From: Halorussus limi
GTDB lineage: Archaea; Halobacteriota; Halobacteria; Halobacteriales; Haladaptataceae
Assembly (NCBI RefSeq): GCF_023238205.1
Contig: NZ_CP096659.1
Location: forward strand, 744,001-808,000
Length of the DNA stretch: 64,000 nucleotides
Direction: 5' to 3'
Part shown: positions 32,175 to 41,375 of the stretch, one piece after another
Layout of the letters: the number at the start of each line of letters is the position of its first letter
Numbering within the stretch: position 1 is the stretch's first letter
Notes under the pieces: model-generated
What the model was told of the DNA's origin: nothing
The model's database searches: none
Seen by the model: only the letters and a program-made list of their open reading frames with translations
Made by a program: the position numbers and the translations under genes

Positions 32175-33187
32175 GCTTCGACAGCGAGCGCGTGCTCGTA
32201 ACGGGCGGGGCGTCGTTCATCGGGTCACACCTCGTGGAGGACCTCGTCGAACGGGGGGCGCGCGTGCGAGTGGCCGACGACTTCTCCAGCGGTACCATCG
32301 AGAACCTCGCGGCGGTCAAAGACGAGATCGAAGTGTTGGACGGCAACCTCAAACGCCGGTCGTTCGCCGAAGAGGCCACGCAAGACATCGACCGCGTCTT
32401 CCACCTCGCTGCCGACCATGGCGGCCGAGGATACATCTCAAACTACCCCGCGAACTGCGCCACCAACATGGCGCTGGACAACATCGTCTTCGAGACGGCG
32501 GTCGAGAACGGCGTCGAGAAGATCACCTTCGCCTCCAGCGCGTGTACCTATCCCACGGACATCCAGCAGGAGCAGCGCCCACTCCGCGAAGACATGGTGA
32601 GCTTCGACGAGCGTGGTGGCGCGTACGCCGACGAGGCCTACGGCTGGGCGAAACTAATGGGTGAGCGCTCCCTGCAAGCGTTCCACGAGCAGTACGGCGT
32701 CGACGCGAGTGCAGTCCGGATCTTCACCGCGTACGGTCCCCGGGAGAACGAGACCCACGCCATTGTCGCCCTCATCGCGAAGGCCTACGCTGAGCAGGAC
32801 CCCTACCAAATCTGGGGCGACGGTGAGCAGACCCGCAACTTTACCTACGTCTCGGACATCGTGAGCGCGCTCGTGCTGGCCAACGAGAGGATCTCGGACG
32901 CCACACCGGTCAACGCCGGGATACCAGACTACATCTCTATCAACGAGGTCGCGGAGGCCATCTTCGACTACCTCGACTGGGAGCCTGACGAGATAAATCG
33001 GATGACCGACAAACCGGTCGGGGTCCGCCACCGCGCGGCTGACACGACCCGTGCCGAGGAGCTACTGGGCTGGGAGCCCGAGCACTCGCTCAAAGACGGG
33101 ATGGCCGAGACCATCGACTGGTACGTCGAGAATCGGGACAAGGGGTACGTCCAAGAGAATCTGGAGACACTGCTCCACGAGCGGTAA
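32171..33187 (+). CDS. NAD-dependent sugar epimerase (extended SDR) 2
   Basis: 338 residues. NAD site VLVTGGASFIGSH, with Ser in place of the usual third small residue, catalytic SSACTYP and EAYGWAKLMGE (YxxxK), and RIFTAYGPRENETH. It is related to the adjacent epimerase but clearly not a recent duplicate. It overlaps that gene by 4 bases. Together they may perform two successive epimerisation or dehydration steps on one nucleotide sugar. The exact substrate cannot be read. It is followed by a convergent GT4 gene only 6 bases away. Confidence 0.9.
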   Translation: MSFDSERVLVTGGASFIGSHLVEDLVERGARVRVADDFSSGTIENLAAVKDEIEVLDGNLKRRSFAEEATQDIDRVFHLAADHGGRGYISNYPANCATNMALDNIVFETAVENGVEKITFASSACTYPTDIQQEQRPLREDMVSFDERGGAYADEAYGWAKLMGERSLQAFHEQYGVDASAVRIFTAYGPRENETHAIVALIAKAYAEQDPYQIWGDGEQTRNFTYVSDIVSALVLANERISDATPVNAGIPDYISINEVAEAIFDYLDWEPDEINRMTDKPVGVRHRAADTTRAEELLGWEPEHSLKDGMAETIDWYVENRDKGYVQENLETLLHER

Positions 33188-33193
33188 CGCCAG

Positions 33194-34336
33194 TTATAGC
33201 GAGGTATACACCTCCTCGATTTCATTGAAGTGGCCCTCGACAGGGAACCTCTCTAGAGCGTGTTCGCGACCAGTCACACCCATTTGACTGCAAAGTGATT
33301 CGTTCTCATAGAGTTCCGTTAATCGCTCGGCAATCTCGTCCGGTGCATTCTTCTTGGGAACGATAAACCCTGTTTCGCCATGCGTAATCTGTTCTGGAAT
33401 TCCGCCACTTCGACTTCCGACGACGGGCTTTGCTGCAAGCATTCCCTCAAGGACGACCCCTGGGAACGGGTCCTCATGGCGGGGGAGGTGAACAACTACA
33501 TCAGCAGCAATGAGTGCCTCCACGACGTCGGGGTAGAAGCCGGTCAGGTGAACGCGTTCCTGCTTTACAGCGGCAGTCTCAAGACTATCGGCGTATTCTT
33601 CATGTCCATCTACTCGACCGCCCATGAGGCAGAACTCAATATCATCGTATTCTTCAAGATAGTCGGCTACATCAAGCAAGCGGTCATGGCCCTTCGTCTG
33701 AGCTAATTTCGAGACCTGAAGAACCACAAATGATTCAGGATCGATACCAAGACGATTATAGAACTCGTCATCGTTTGGAGGGTTTCTGAATCGTTCGGGC
33801 GACGGCACACCGTCGTGGACGACTTGAATGTTTTTGCTTTCGATACCTACATCGTGGAACAATCGCTCTTGAGTCCGTTTAGAGACGCAGATTATCCGGT
33901 CAGAACAGAGTGCGGTAAACCGCGCGAGAAACCACCGTAACCACCAAGAATCAACGTGCGCTCGGACATGGCAGACCGTCTTTGCCCCGGCAAGCTTTCC
34001 AGCGATAAGTCCATGGGGATATTTTATTTCATTGACGTGGACGATATCAACATCCTCCCGGTAGATGTGTATCGTCAATGTAACTGTTGCGATAAGGCTG
34101 TAAAGGAGAAAACCGATGTGACCTAGTAATGATCGCCGAAGACGAAGAGGTTCGGTCCAGTGAATGATGGTTTCGATCCCGGTCTTATCATACCATTCCA
34201 TAATACCTTCATCACCGGGGAGAATAGCTATCGTGTGATGTCTCCCTCGTTCCCTAATTCCCTTAGCGAGACGGAACATCCATTGTGATGCTCCACTGTG
34301 TATTTGAGTGGAGGAGCCGTAATACAGAATCTTCAT
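33194..34336 (-). CDS. Glycosyltransferase family 4
   Basis: 380 residues with the GT-B architecture: an N-terminal acceptor domain (MKILYYGSSTQIHSGASQWM, DIVHVNEIKYPHGLIAGKLA) and a C-terminal nucleotide-sugar domain (FVVLQVSKLAQTKGHDRLLD, VHLTGFYPDVVEALIAADVV). The donor motif E-x7-E spans PGVVLEGMLAAKPVVGSRSG and GIPE. It is a retaining transferase, sugar unknown. It is transcribed leftward, convergent with the epimerase pair and divergent from the second sulfatase. The promoter area upstream contains an AT-rich stretch (about 34360-34375). Codon use is less GC-rich than in the epimerases. Confidence 0.88.
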   Translation of the reverse strand: MKILYYGSSTQIHSGASQWMFRLAKGIRERGRHHTIAILPGDEGIMEWYDKTGIETIIHWTEPLRLRRSLLGHIGFLLYSLIATVTLTIHIYREDVDIVHVNEIKYPHGLIAGKLAGAKTVCHVRAHVDSWWLRWFLARFTALCSDRIICVSKRTQERLFHDVGIESKNIQVVHDGVPSPERFRNPPNDDEFYNRLGIDPESFVVLQVSKLAQTKGHDRLLDVADYLEEYDDIEFCLMGGRVDGHEEYADSLETAAVKQERVHLTGFYPDVVEALIAADVVVHLPRHEDPFPGVVLEGMLAAKPVVGSRSGGIPEQITHGETGFIVPKKNAPDEIAERLTELYENESLCSQMGVTGREHALERFPVEGHFNEIEEVYTSL

Positions 34337-34427
34337 CTATCGACTGTTACCCACTACCCCAATTATATCTTTTTCCTTCGTCAGTTGGCCGATGTCATCG
34401 CCAGAGTCTTTAGGAGTACGAGACGGT

Positions 34428-34441
34428 TAAACTAAAGTTTA
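34428..34441. promoter_or_regulatory. 14-bp palindrome upstream of second sulfatase
   Basis: TAAACT, AA, AGTTTA is a perfect inverted repeat 20 bases before the ATG at 34461. It overlaps the position expected for a TATA box of a leaderless gene and could be an operator or part of the promoter. Confidence 0.45.
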
Positions 34442-34460
34442 GACGCTCCAACTACGTCGC

Positions 34461-35660
34461 ATGGCCAATGGTCTGTGCGAATCTCTTCAGTCTCTCGATG
34501 TAGAGAACGTTTTCGTGTACGTCGGAGATGCTGTCCGATGGGACTACCTCCCGGACGAGATATCGTCGGAAGGAGCAGTCATCAAAACTGTGGCGGCCTC
34601 TGTCCACAGTCCACCGTCGTTCGCGTCACTATCAACCGGTCTCTATCCACCAACTCACGGTGTCTCCTCGTTCTCGAATCAAGTACATCCAAACATTCCA
34701 ACCCTCTTCGACTTAGACGGATACGAAACGCGATTTCTTAACTCCGTCCGTGAACAGTCTCATGATGTGGACCCGATCTATTCGGTCCTCCGTGAACAAC
34801 CACCGGACGTGACCAATCCCTTTAAGAATCTTCCATCACCGTTCGTCGTGATGGAACGCGGCCCAGGGGGTCACGCCCCGTATGGTGACTTTGACGGTAC
34901 TGCGTGGGAATATTTCCAGAATCGGAGAGAGTCGCAGATAAACCTCATCCAGTCGGAATACGGTCAAGCAGTCAAAGCAGACGCTGTTACCTTTCAGGAG
35001 AGACTGAACGACCTTGAAGATGCAGGTCTAACTGAGGACACACTGGTCATCTACACCTCCGACCACGGTGAATTATTGGGCGAAGGCGGCGGGTTGGGTC
35101 ATAACGAGCCAATGCGACCTGAGCTAGTCTACGTCCCGACAGTATTCATCCATCCCGACATTGACTCCCAAACGGTGTCTGGCCGTCACTTTAGACACGT
35201 GGACGTAGTACCAACCATTACGTCGATACTATCGGCTCCACTTGAAGGTGAATTGGATGGCCGAGCAGCCACCGATGGACTATCTGAAGAACCTGGGCTA
35301 ACCTTCTACGATAGTTCATTTCTCCCCGATGCGATTCCATTCCTCGACGGGAATCTCTGCTACGAGGGTGCGTGGGACGCCGCCGGAGGGTATATGTTCG
35401 CCAAGAGTGGACGAAGTGATAGACTCGCCGTCCTGTTCGGCAAGAGCGTCAAAAGTGCAAAGCGAGGCTATCTCCGGCGGAATATTGCCCGAGCCGCAAA
35501 GTCGTACTGGACTGATGAGAAAGCCTTCGGGCAACCCGATTTCGAACGAGACCAAGCGACCGCGCAACTTCAGGAGGTCAGGGAACGGAAAATAGCCACG
35601 ACTGAAGTCAAGTTGACCGACGATGCCGAGGACCAACTTCACGATTTAGGATATCTGTAA
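34461..35660 (+). CDS. Sulfatase / alkaline phosphatase superfamily protein
   Basis: 399 residues. Superfamily residues: an early Asp in YVGDAVRWDYLPDE, a nucleophile region SVHSPPSFASLSTGLYPPTH with Ser instead of Cys, and a late metal site YTSDHGELLGEGGGLGHNEP. The formylglycine signature C/S-x-P-x-R is not present in standard form (HSPPSFASL lacks the Arg). No signal peptide or membrane helix is seen. It may remove or transfer sulfate or phosphate on glycan or lipid precursors. It is the second such protein in the locus; the two share the DLGY C-terminal ending but differ in length. A palindromic promoter element lies just upstream. Confidence 0.82.
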   Translation: MANGLCESLQSLDVENVFVYVGDAVRWDYLPDEISSEGAVIKTVAASVHSPPSFASLSTGLYPPTHGVSSFSNQVHPNIPTLFDLDGYETRFLNSVREQSHDVDPIYSVLREQPPDVTNPFKNLPSPFVVMERGPGGHAPYGDFDGTAWEYFQNRRESQINLIQSEYGQAVKADAVTFQERLNDLEDAGLTEDTLVIYTSDHGELLGEGGGLGHNEPMRPELVYVPTVFIHPDIDSQTVSGRHFRHVDVVPTITSILSAPLEGELDGRAATDGLSEEPGLTFYDSSFLPDAIPFLDGNLCYEGAWDAAGGYMFAKSGRSDRLAVLFGKSVKSAKRGYLRRNIARAAKSYWTDEKAFGQPDFERDQATAQLQEVRERKIATTEVKLTDDAEDQLHDLGYL

Positions 35661-35742
35661 GTGAATAACGACGAACTCCTGCCCAAACAGCTCTCCAAGG
35701 TGGTTCCCCTACGAATGAGACTGTGTAGTAAAGTAGTTAGCA

Positions 35743-36876
35743 TCAAACGTTGCGATAGAGGCGTTCATAAATGTTGAACGTTCTACGGGCGCACTCTTCC
35801 CACGTAAACTGGGCGGTCTGCTCTATCCCACGGTTCGCTAGCCTCTTATGCCGGTTGGGGTTGTCTAGAAGCCTCACCATTGTGTCCGCGAACGCGGTTG
35901 CGTCGTCCGGATTATCAATGAGGACGCCACCGTCACCCACTACCTCCGGAACTGCGTACACGTTTGAGGCGATGACGGGCGTTCCACAGGCCATCGCCTC
36001 TGCAAGAGTCAACCCGAAGTTCTCGTGATACGTCGGCGAGATCATCGCAGTTGCCCCGGCGTAGAGGGATGGAAGTATAGATTCAGGTACTTTACCGAGA
36101 CGAGTGATTCGGTTCCCGAAGTCGGCGTTGACTATCAACCGGTCTATCTCGGGGGTATCCCACCCCGATCCTGCGACGATGAGTGATATATCGGATCGAC
36201 GTCTCGCTGCTTCATCGAACGACTGGACGAGTCCAGTAGGGTTCTTCCGCTGGGAGCAGTTGTTGACTGTTAAGAAGTACGGCTGCTCAACATCTAGACC
36301 GTCGAGCCCTCGTTCAATCACTTCGTCGGACAAAGGCGTGAATCGATCGTGGTCGATTCCATTATAAACTGCCGACACTGCGCCCTCGTCAAGTGGATAG
36401 TGATCGAGTAGTTGCCGACGACTGGACTCGGATACTGCAATTACATGATCAAGCTTTCGGCATAGGTACGGCCAGACGTGCGTCTTCTGTATTCGGGTCT
36501 TGAGCGGCGCAGGATGTTCGTCAATCACGAGCGGTTCAATACCGTGTATTGTCGTCACTGTCGATGCTGAGAGCCGCCCGACAAGCGGAAAGCGATGGAT
36601 TCCCTCCTCAAAGTGAATTACGTCCAAGTCAAACTCGGCAAGCCGTCGTGCTGCTAGCCCTGGAATCGATGGGATGACGACAGGTTCGACCCGTGGATGG
36701 TCAAACAGGGGAAGAGAGTCGTCGGAGAACTGAAAAAAGACGAACTTCACGTCGTCAGTCAGGTCAAGGAGCGCTTCGCAGAGTTTCCGTCGATAAACTT
36801 GTGGACCGCCGACCGACTGGTGAAGACGTTCGGTCTGAATTCCAACCCGCATTCGACGCAACTCTTTCTCAGACAT
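35743..36876 (-). CDS. Glycosyltransferase family 4
   Basis: 377 residues from ATG 36876; ATG 36852 (MRVGIQTERLHQSVGGPQVY) is equally plausible and starts right at the domain. GT-B fold: N-terminal VDVIHFEEGIHRFPL-like region, DHVIAVSESSRRQLLDHYPL, YFLTVNNCSQRKNPTGLVQS, and the donor-site E-x7-E in FGLTLAEAMACGTPVIASNV with AVPEVVGDGG. It is a retaining transferase similar to mannosyltransferases of this family. It ends 83 bases from the convergent sulfatase and is preceded at 65 bases by the flippase gene on the same strand, so the two probably form an operon. Confidence 0.88.
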   Translation of the reverse strand: MSEKELRRMRVGIQTERLHQSVGGPQVYRRKLCEALLDLTDDVKFVFFQFSDDSLPLFDHPRVEPVVIPSIPGLAARRLAEFDLDVIHFEEGIHRFPLVGRLSASTVTTIHGIEPLVIDEHPAPLKTRIQKTHVWPYLCRKLDHVIAVSESSRRQLLDHYPLDEGAVSAVYNGIDHDRFTPLSDEVIERGLDGLDVEQPYFLTVNNCSQRKNPTGLVQSFDEAARRRSDISLIVAGSGWDTPEIDRLIVNADFGNRITRLGKVPESILPSLYAGATAMISPTYHENFGLTLAEAMACGTPVIASNVYAVPEVVGDGGVLIDNPDDATAFADTMVRLLDNPNRHKRLANRGIEQTAQFTWEECARRTFNIYERLYRNV

Positions 36877-36940
36877 ACAAATGAGTATGTCGGTTTGTTC
36901 GAGACTGGTGCAAGTCCGATGCGACGATTTCACGCAGTTG

Positions 36941-38497
36941 CTATCGGTCAAAGGAGGCTCTGTCCAGTATATCGGCTACTGTGTTATTTTGGACTCCGAC
37001 GTGATTCATCACGGCCTCAATCATCGCCGCCTCCGCTTGACGCACGCTCCGAGCGAGAAGGTACAGTCCGACATGGAGGACTCCGACAAACGTGGCGTAT
37101 CCCGCGACGACTATCGGAGAGATAGCGACCGATTGACGAACGACGACTCCAACCATGCCAGCGACGACGAGCGTCCCTACCACCGGTCTAAGGTAATCCC
37201 GACAGAATGGGTGTAGACCTTTCTCACGATAGAGGTATGCCGATACCGCCACGTTACCGAGTAGGAAGGCGGCCATCGACCCAAGCGCAGCACCGACAAT
37301 TCCGAGGCTCGGGACCAGTAACACGCTAAGTATTAAGTTAACTAGGACCATCAATGAACGGGCGGCTAACAATTTTCGACGCTGTCCCAGCATGATGAGC
37401 GTATGGCCGTTCGTCCCGAGTAGCGTATGGGAGAAGAATCCGAGCGCGAGCAACTGCATCACCGACGCACCTGCGGCGAGGTCCGGACCGAATACGACAG
37501 TAAGGACGGACTTCGGGAAAAACATGAACGTCAGAAACAGCGGAAGCGAAGCACCGACGACCCACTTGGTCAGTATCACGTACAGTGATTGGACACGTTC
37601 GATGTCGCCGTCAGAGTAGAACCGTGACGCAATTGGGAGATAGAGGAAGGTAACCGAACCGAGGATCATCGGAATCGTTCGTGTCAGTAGAACAGTCGCA
37701 CTGTAGAGACCGACCGTCGCTGTGTCAGTGTATATCCATATAATGAACGTGTCTACCCACCGCATCAGATGATTGGCAAAGAAAACAGCGAGTAGCGGAA
37801 AGGAGAAGACGACGAGTCGGCGCGCAACAACGGGTTCGGGAAAAGTCGGTCGGTACTCGATATTGAGTGCGATGTAAACTATGAACACGAGTGCGGCAAT
37901 GACGTATCCGCCGACCCACGCCAAGATGACGGACTCGAATCCGAAGTTGAAGAAGCCTGCTACCGCCACGGCGGCGAGGAAGCCGAACTTAGGTACTAGC
38001 GTGCGAAAGTAGAGCTTCGGCTTGGAGTTGTTTAATCCCCGGAAAACGGCGACGAATACGTCCACGAACACCATGGCAGGGAGTGCGAACGCAAATAGCG
38101 AGATGTATGTTACTAGTTCTGAATCACCGAACAGCGACACAAACCGACTTCCATACGCGAACATGACGACAGCCAGAATCGCGGTAACACCACTCGAGAC
38201 AAGTACGCCCGCCCCGATCGTCTCACGAATCGTCGCGGTATTCTGACCACCTTGCTCGTAACCGAGTTGACGTGGGAGGCCAGTTCGAAATCCGAGTGTG
38301 CCGACAGCCGCGACAAGTGAAGTAATCAAGACCCCAAGCTTCAGCAATCCATATCCTGACTCAGAGAACGTGCGAACGACCCAGACCTCCGCAAGAAGCC
38401 CCGAACCCCGGCCGATAATCGTCCCGAGGAGGACGATGACCGCACCGCGGAAGGCGTCTTGTAGCGCATCTGCGAGATCACTGTCGGCGTCGCTCAT
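36941..38497 (-). CDS. Lipid-linked oligosaccharide flippase (Wzx/AglR-like, MOP superfamily)
   Basis: 518 residues with about 14 hydrophobic segments, the size and topology of polysaccharide-transport MOP flippases. The N-terminus contains FRGAVIVLLGTIIGRGSGLL and GYGLLKLGVLITSLVAAVGT, and the middle has FANHLMRWVDTFIIWIYTDT, typical of the family. It should turn the lipid-linked glycan across the membrane so that the polymerase or AglB can use it outside. It lies upstream of a GT4 gene on the same strand. No separate archaeal signature distinguishes Wzx from Agl15/AglR types by eye. Confidence 0.88.
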   Translation of the reverse strand: MSDADSDLADALQDAFRGAVIVLLGTIIGRGSGLLAEVWVVRTFSESGYGLLKLGVLITSLVAAVGTLGFRTGLPRQLGYEQGGQNTATIRETIGAGVLVSSGVTAILAVVMFAYGSRFVSLFGDSELVTYISLFAFALPAMVFVDVFVAVFRGLNNSKPKLYFRTLVPKFGFLAAVAVAGFFNFGFESVILAWVGGYVIAALVFIVYIALNIEYRPTFPEPVVARRLVVFSFPLLAVFFANHLMRWVDTFIIWIYTDTATVGLYSATVLLTRTIPMILGSVTFLYLPIASRFYSDGDIERVQSLYVILTKWVVGASLPLFLTFMFFPKSVLTVVFGPDLAAGASVMQLLALGFFSHTLLGTNGHTLIMLGQRRKLLAARSLMVLVNLILSVLLVPSLGIVGAALGSMAAFLLGNVAVSAYLYREKGLHPFCRDYLRPVVGTLVVAGMVGVVVRQSVAISPIVVAGYATFVGVLHVGLYLLARSVRQAEAAMIEAVMNHVGVQNNTVADILDRASFDR

Positions 38498-38697
38498 GAT
38501 CCAAAACGAGTCCAGACGAGTAAAGCAGACTCCCGGTCGATTCGCATAGGGATTGCATGGAGGGTACTGAATGAAGAGGAGACCACGTTCAGAGGGTGAA
38601 CATTCATTGGACTACCTTTTTGAGAGCCGTTATAGAAAAGTTCTGATTCACAAGTTGGCCACATCCTCGACAGATGAAGTCCGGTACTTGATAACGA

Positions 38698-39444
38698 CTA
38701 CGCTTTGTCGCGGACCCCGGTAAGTACGTAGACATCGTTTTCGATGCACTTCTCGCGGACCCACTCGTCGGCGACCTCTTGAGATTCGACCGAGTACGAA
38801 AGGTCTTCCAGCAAAGACGCTACCTCGTCAGTCGGTGCATCGAACTCACCGTGGCTCTCAACCAAGATGACGCGGGGGCGAATCTGGAGGTTAGACAGAA
38901 TATCGATTTCTGCACCCTCGCAGTCGAGTTCCAATACGTCACATTCAGGGAGGTCCTCAGGGGAAAGATGGACCGCAGTAGTGGAATCCCCTAACACCTC
39001 GACACTCGGTCCAACGAGTGCGTGATGAACGTCCACGCGGTCTGTTACGTCGTTGAGTTCGAGCGTCTCCTCGATAGCGTCAATTAGACGCTCAGCAGCC
39101 TCGTAGACCGTTACCCTCCCGTCCTCGCCAACCTGTCGTGCGGCGTTGACCGCAGTGACACCATAGCCACCGCCGACCACGACTACATGGTCACCCTCGC
39201 GGACGCGTGACTGGAGACCCTCCACTAGCGCACTCTCATATCCTGGTTTGTCCACTGGATGCCACGGAAGGAACGAGTCGCCGAGATGGTTCACCTTGAC
39301 CTGCGTGTTATTATAGGTGGCGGTGAAACGAGGGAGGTGCGGACGAATCATACGGTCGTAGAAATACGGAAGCGCCCGTTTGAGAAGCGCAATTCCACCC
39401 TTCATCCGGTAGTAACGAGCGGCTTTCTCAACGAAGTTGGTCAT
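38698..39444 (-). CDS. FkbM-type SAM-dependent methyltransferase
   Basis: 248 residues. The SAM-binding loop reads HVVVVGGGYGVTAVNAARQV followed by VTVYEAAERLIDAIEETLEL, and a second motif CDVLELDCEGAEIDILSNL is diagnostic of FkbM-like methyltransferases. These methylate hydroxyl groups of sugars or polyketides. In this locus it probably O-methylates a glycan residue, a common archaeal glycan modification. The preceding flippase and the following polymerase are on the same strand, separated by about 200 bases on each side, so it may have its own promoter. Confidence 0.85.
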   Translation of the reverse strand: MTNFVEKAARYYRMKGGIALLKRALPYFYDRMIRPHLPRFTATYNNTQVKVNHLGDSFLPWHPVDKPGYESALVEGLQSRVREGDHVVVVGGGYGVTAVNAARQVGEDGRVTVYEAAERLIDAIEETLELNDVTDRVDVHHALVGPSVEVLGDSTTAVHLSPEDLPECDVLELDCEGAEIDILSNLQIRPRVILVESHGEFDAPTDEVASLLEDLSYSVESQEVADEWVREKCIENDVYVLTGVRDKA

Positions 39445-39653
39445 ACCACGATTCGAAATCCAACTGGGTTAACGGTTCTGTCTTTGCTTGACGATACTTG
39501 CTGATACGAATACGTCAAGAGATTCACCTATAGACGTGTTTAGACCCGATTATCCAGACAATTACCAGCGTTGAATCTCACTGATGGTCAGGCGTTGTCC
39601 TCCCGAAGGAGAAGACGCCTACGAGCCACGGGCAATAACAGAATGAAAGTTGG

Positions 39654-41201
39654 CTACGGGTTTTGGTCGAATTCCTCAATGAACCGGATGAAGTAAGATC
39701 GTTGAGCGATCCCTCTTATTCGTCGGGCTGTCCTAAGGAGTATTCGTCGAAGAGTACTGTTCTCGATAGCCAACATTGCGTACTGGTTGGTGGCAACTAC
39801 ATTACTGTAAAGAACGTTGTAGATGTGAGAGTTAGAGAACTTTGAGCCTGAATTATCTGGGTCGAAGTCCACTTCTCGTTCAACTCTCGCGATGTAGAGG
39901 GCGGCCATGCCTAGCGGTACGAGATAGAGGCACAGGCTGATAAACATCTTTTCAGCACTCGGGAATCGGCCGGCGAGGAAAAGAACGACGGTCGTCAAGA
40001 GAATCACTGATGGTGAGTTAGAGTTCGTAGCGCGATATTCAACGAGAAGGCGGAAGACGAAGCCGATAGCCAATAGTCCAATGAGAACACCGATTATCCC
40101 GAGATTCCAATACAGGTCGCCGAAGAGCATTGGCGGTGTTCGATTTCCTGCATTGTAAATCTCTATGGCGAGTTCCCGCGATGCGGGGAACGGTTTGCCC
40201 GGCCAAATAGCGCGAGGGATTGGGAAGACAAGCCACTGGAAAAGTCCCCTACCGTACAGGAACTCCATCTCTGTAGGGAGTTGATGAACGAGATGCGCAA
40301 TGACGGTGACGTTCCCGCGGTCAGCACCTGCTAAGCTCTCAAATATGGTAACCGGAGTTAGTCGAAGGCCTGAATTGGCACGGAGCGATAACATAATCGC
40401 CGAGAGGACTGCAAACACCGTCCCGACTGAGAAGAGCAAAACAGCTCTGATACGACGATACTGTATATAAAAGCCGAACAGGAGAATAGTCGTCCACATA
40501 ATTGCACTACGGCTACTTATCAGAAAGCCGAAGACAAAATAGACGAAGACTATGCAGAGCGAGAGGAGGCCAAGAAGTGACGATAGCTTCCGACCCTCTT
40601 CAAGGGTGGTCAAGAGCCCTAAGAAACCCGCAAACAGAAGGAATCGTACGAACCACCGAAAATACGATGAATAAAATGTTCGCTTGCTTGAAATGTCTCC
40701 GCCAACGGAGAAGATGGCGATTGGAAGGAAGAAGGCTGTGCCGATGATGGCATAAAGCGTGATTATTTCGCGCGCCCGTTGTCCGTCCCACGTTTCCGGG
40801 AAGGAGGGAATCTGCGTCGCAAGAGCAGACCCCCTCGCCGACGAGAAACCGTAGACAAAGGCAGCCATACCCACTAAGACGACGAATCCGGCTTGGACGA
40901 GAATTGCACGAGGCTCGTTCAGAAGTGCCCATGTCGCTTCCCTCGAATCGAGAGCGACGAAATCGTACAGAGGACCAATGACGTAGATCAGTAGTATTAT
41001 GGATAGATAGATGAAAGGATGCGAAAGCGACCAGTCGGCGTATTTGGACAAATAGACGACACCAATAAGGAGGACAGTAGCGATGAACATTATCGCAGGA
41101 ACGGTCGGGAGGACCAAAGATATCAAGGCAGAGAGAGCAAAGATTATCGATAGAATCTGCAATCTCGAATCCGATTGAAAATCCGAATATGGTACCACCA
41201 T
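39654..41201 (-). CDS. O-antigen polymerase-like (Wzy-type) membrane protein
   Basis: 515 residues with about 12 hydrophobic segments and a large periplasm-side-type loop in the second half (ELAIEIYNAGNRTPPMLFGD) preceded by GRGLFQWLVFPIPRAIWPGK, a region typical of oligosaccharide repeat-unit polymerases. Such enzymes join lipid-linked repeat units outside the membrane. With the WbaP-like transferase and Wzx-like flippase it completes a Wzx/Wzy-type set. Sequence in this family is poorly conserved, so it could instead be an O-antigen ligase. The C-terminal 60 residues are soluble and basic. Confidence 0.75.
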   Translation of the reverse strand: MVVPYSDFQSDSRLQILSIIFALSALISLVLPTVPAIMFIATVLLIGVVYLSKYADWSLSHPFIYLSIILLIYVIGPLYDFVALDSREATWALLNEPRAILVQAGFVVLVGMAAFVYGFSSARGSALATQIPSFPETWDGQRAREIITLYAIIGTAFFLPIAIFSVGGDISSKRTFYSSYFRWFVRFLLFAGFLGLLTTLEEGRKLSSLLGLLSLCIVFVYFVFGFLISSRSAIMWTTILLFGFYIQYRRIRAVLLFSVGTVFAVLSAIMLSLRANSGLRLTPVTIFESLAGADRGNVTVIAHLVHQLPTEMEFLYGRGLFQWLVFPIPRAIWPGKPFPASRELAIEIYNAGNRTPPMLFGDLYWNLGIIGVLIGLLAIGFVFRLLVEYRATNSNSPSVILLTTVVLFLAGRFPSAEKMFISLCLYLVPLGMAALYIARVEREVDFDPDNSGSKFSNSHIYNVLYSNVVATNQYAMLAIENSTLRRILLRTARRIRGIAQRSYFIRFIEEFDQNP

Positions 41202-41350
41202 TCTAACTCGCTGTTTAGCGAATTCCTATTAAAAGGTATTGGATTCCGGTCTTTACTCGGCTCTGAAAGCGACGGTTCAAGATGTTAAAATCATAACGTG
41301 GGGTTGATTATCGCAGGGCGGACTGAAGCACAACAGTTTACCGGCTAGGA

Positions 41351-41373
41351 TTATTTCGTTGCCCGTAACGAAA
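41351..41373. promoter_or_regulatory. Promoter with 7-bp palindrome before the DUF4330 gene
   Basis: TTATTT at 41351-41356 lies 25 bases before ATG 41376, as expected for a leaderless start. It overlaps a perfect inverted repeat TTTCGTT (41354-41360), GCCCGT, AACGAAA (41367-41373) that ends 2 bases before the ATG. The repeat would cover the transcription start and is a good operator candidate. Confidence 0.5.
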
Positions 41374-41375
41374 CT

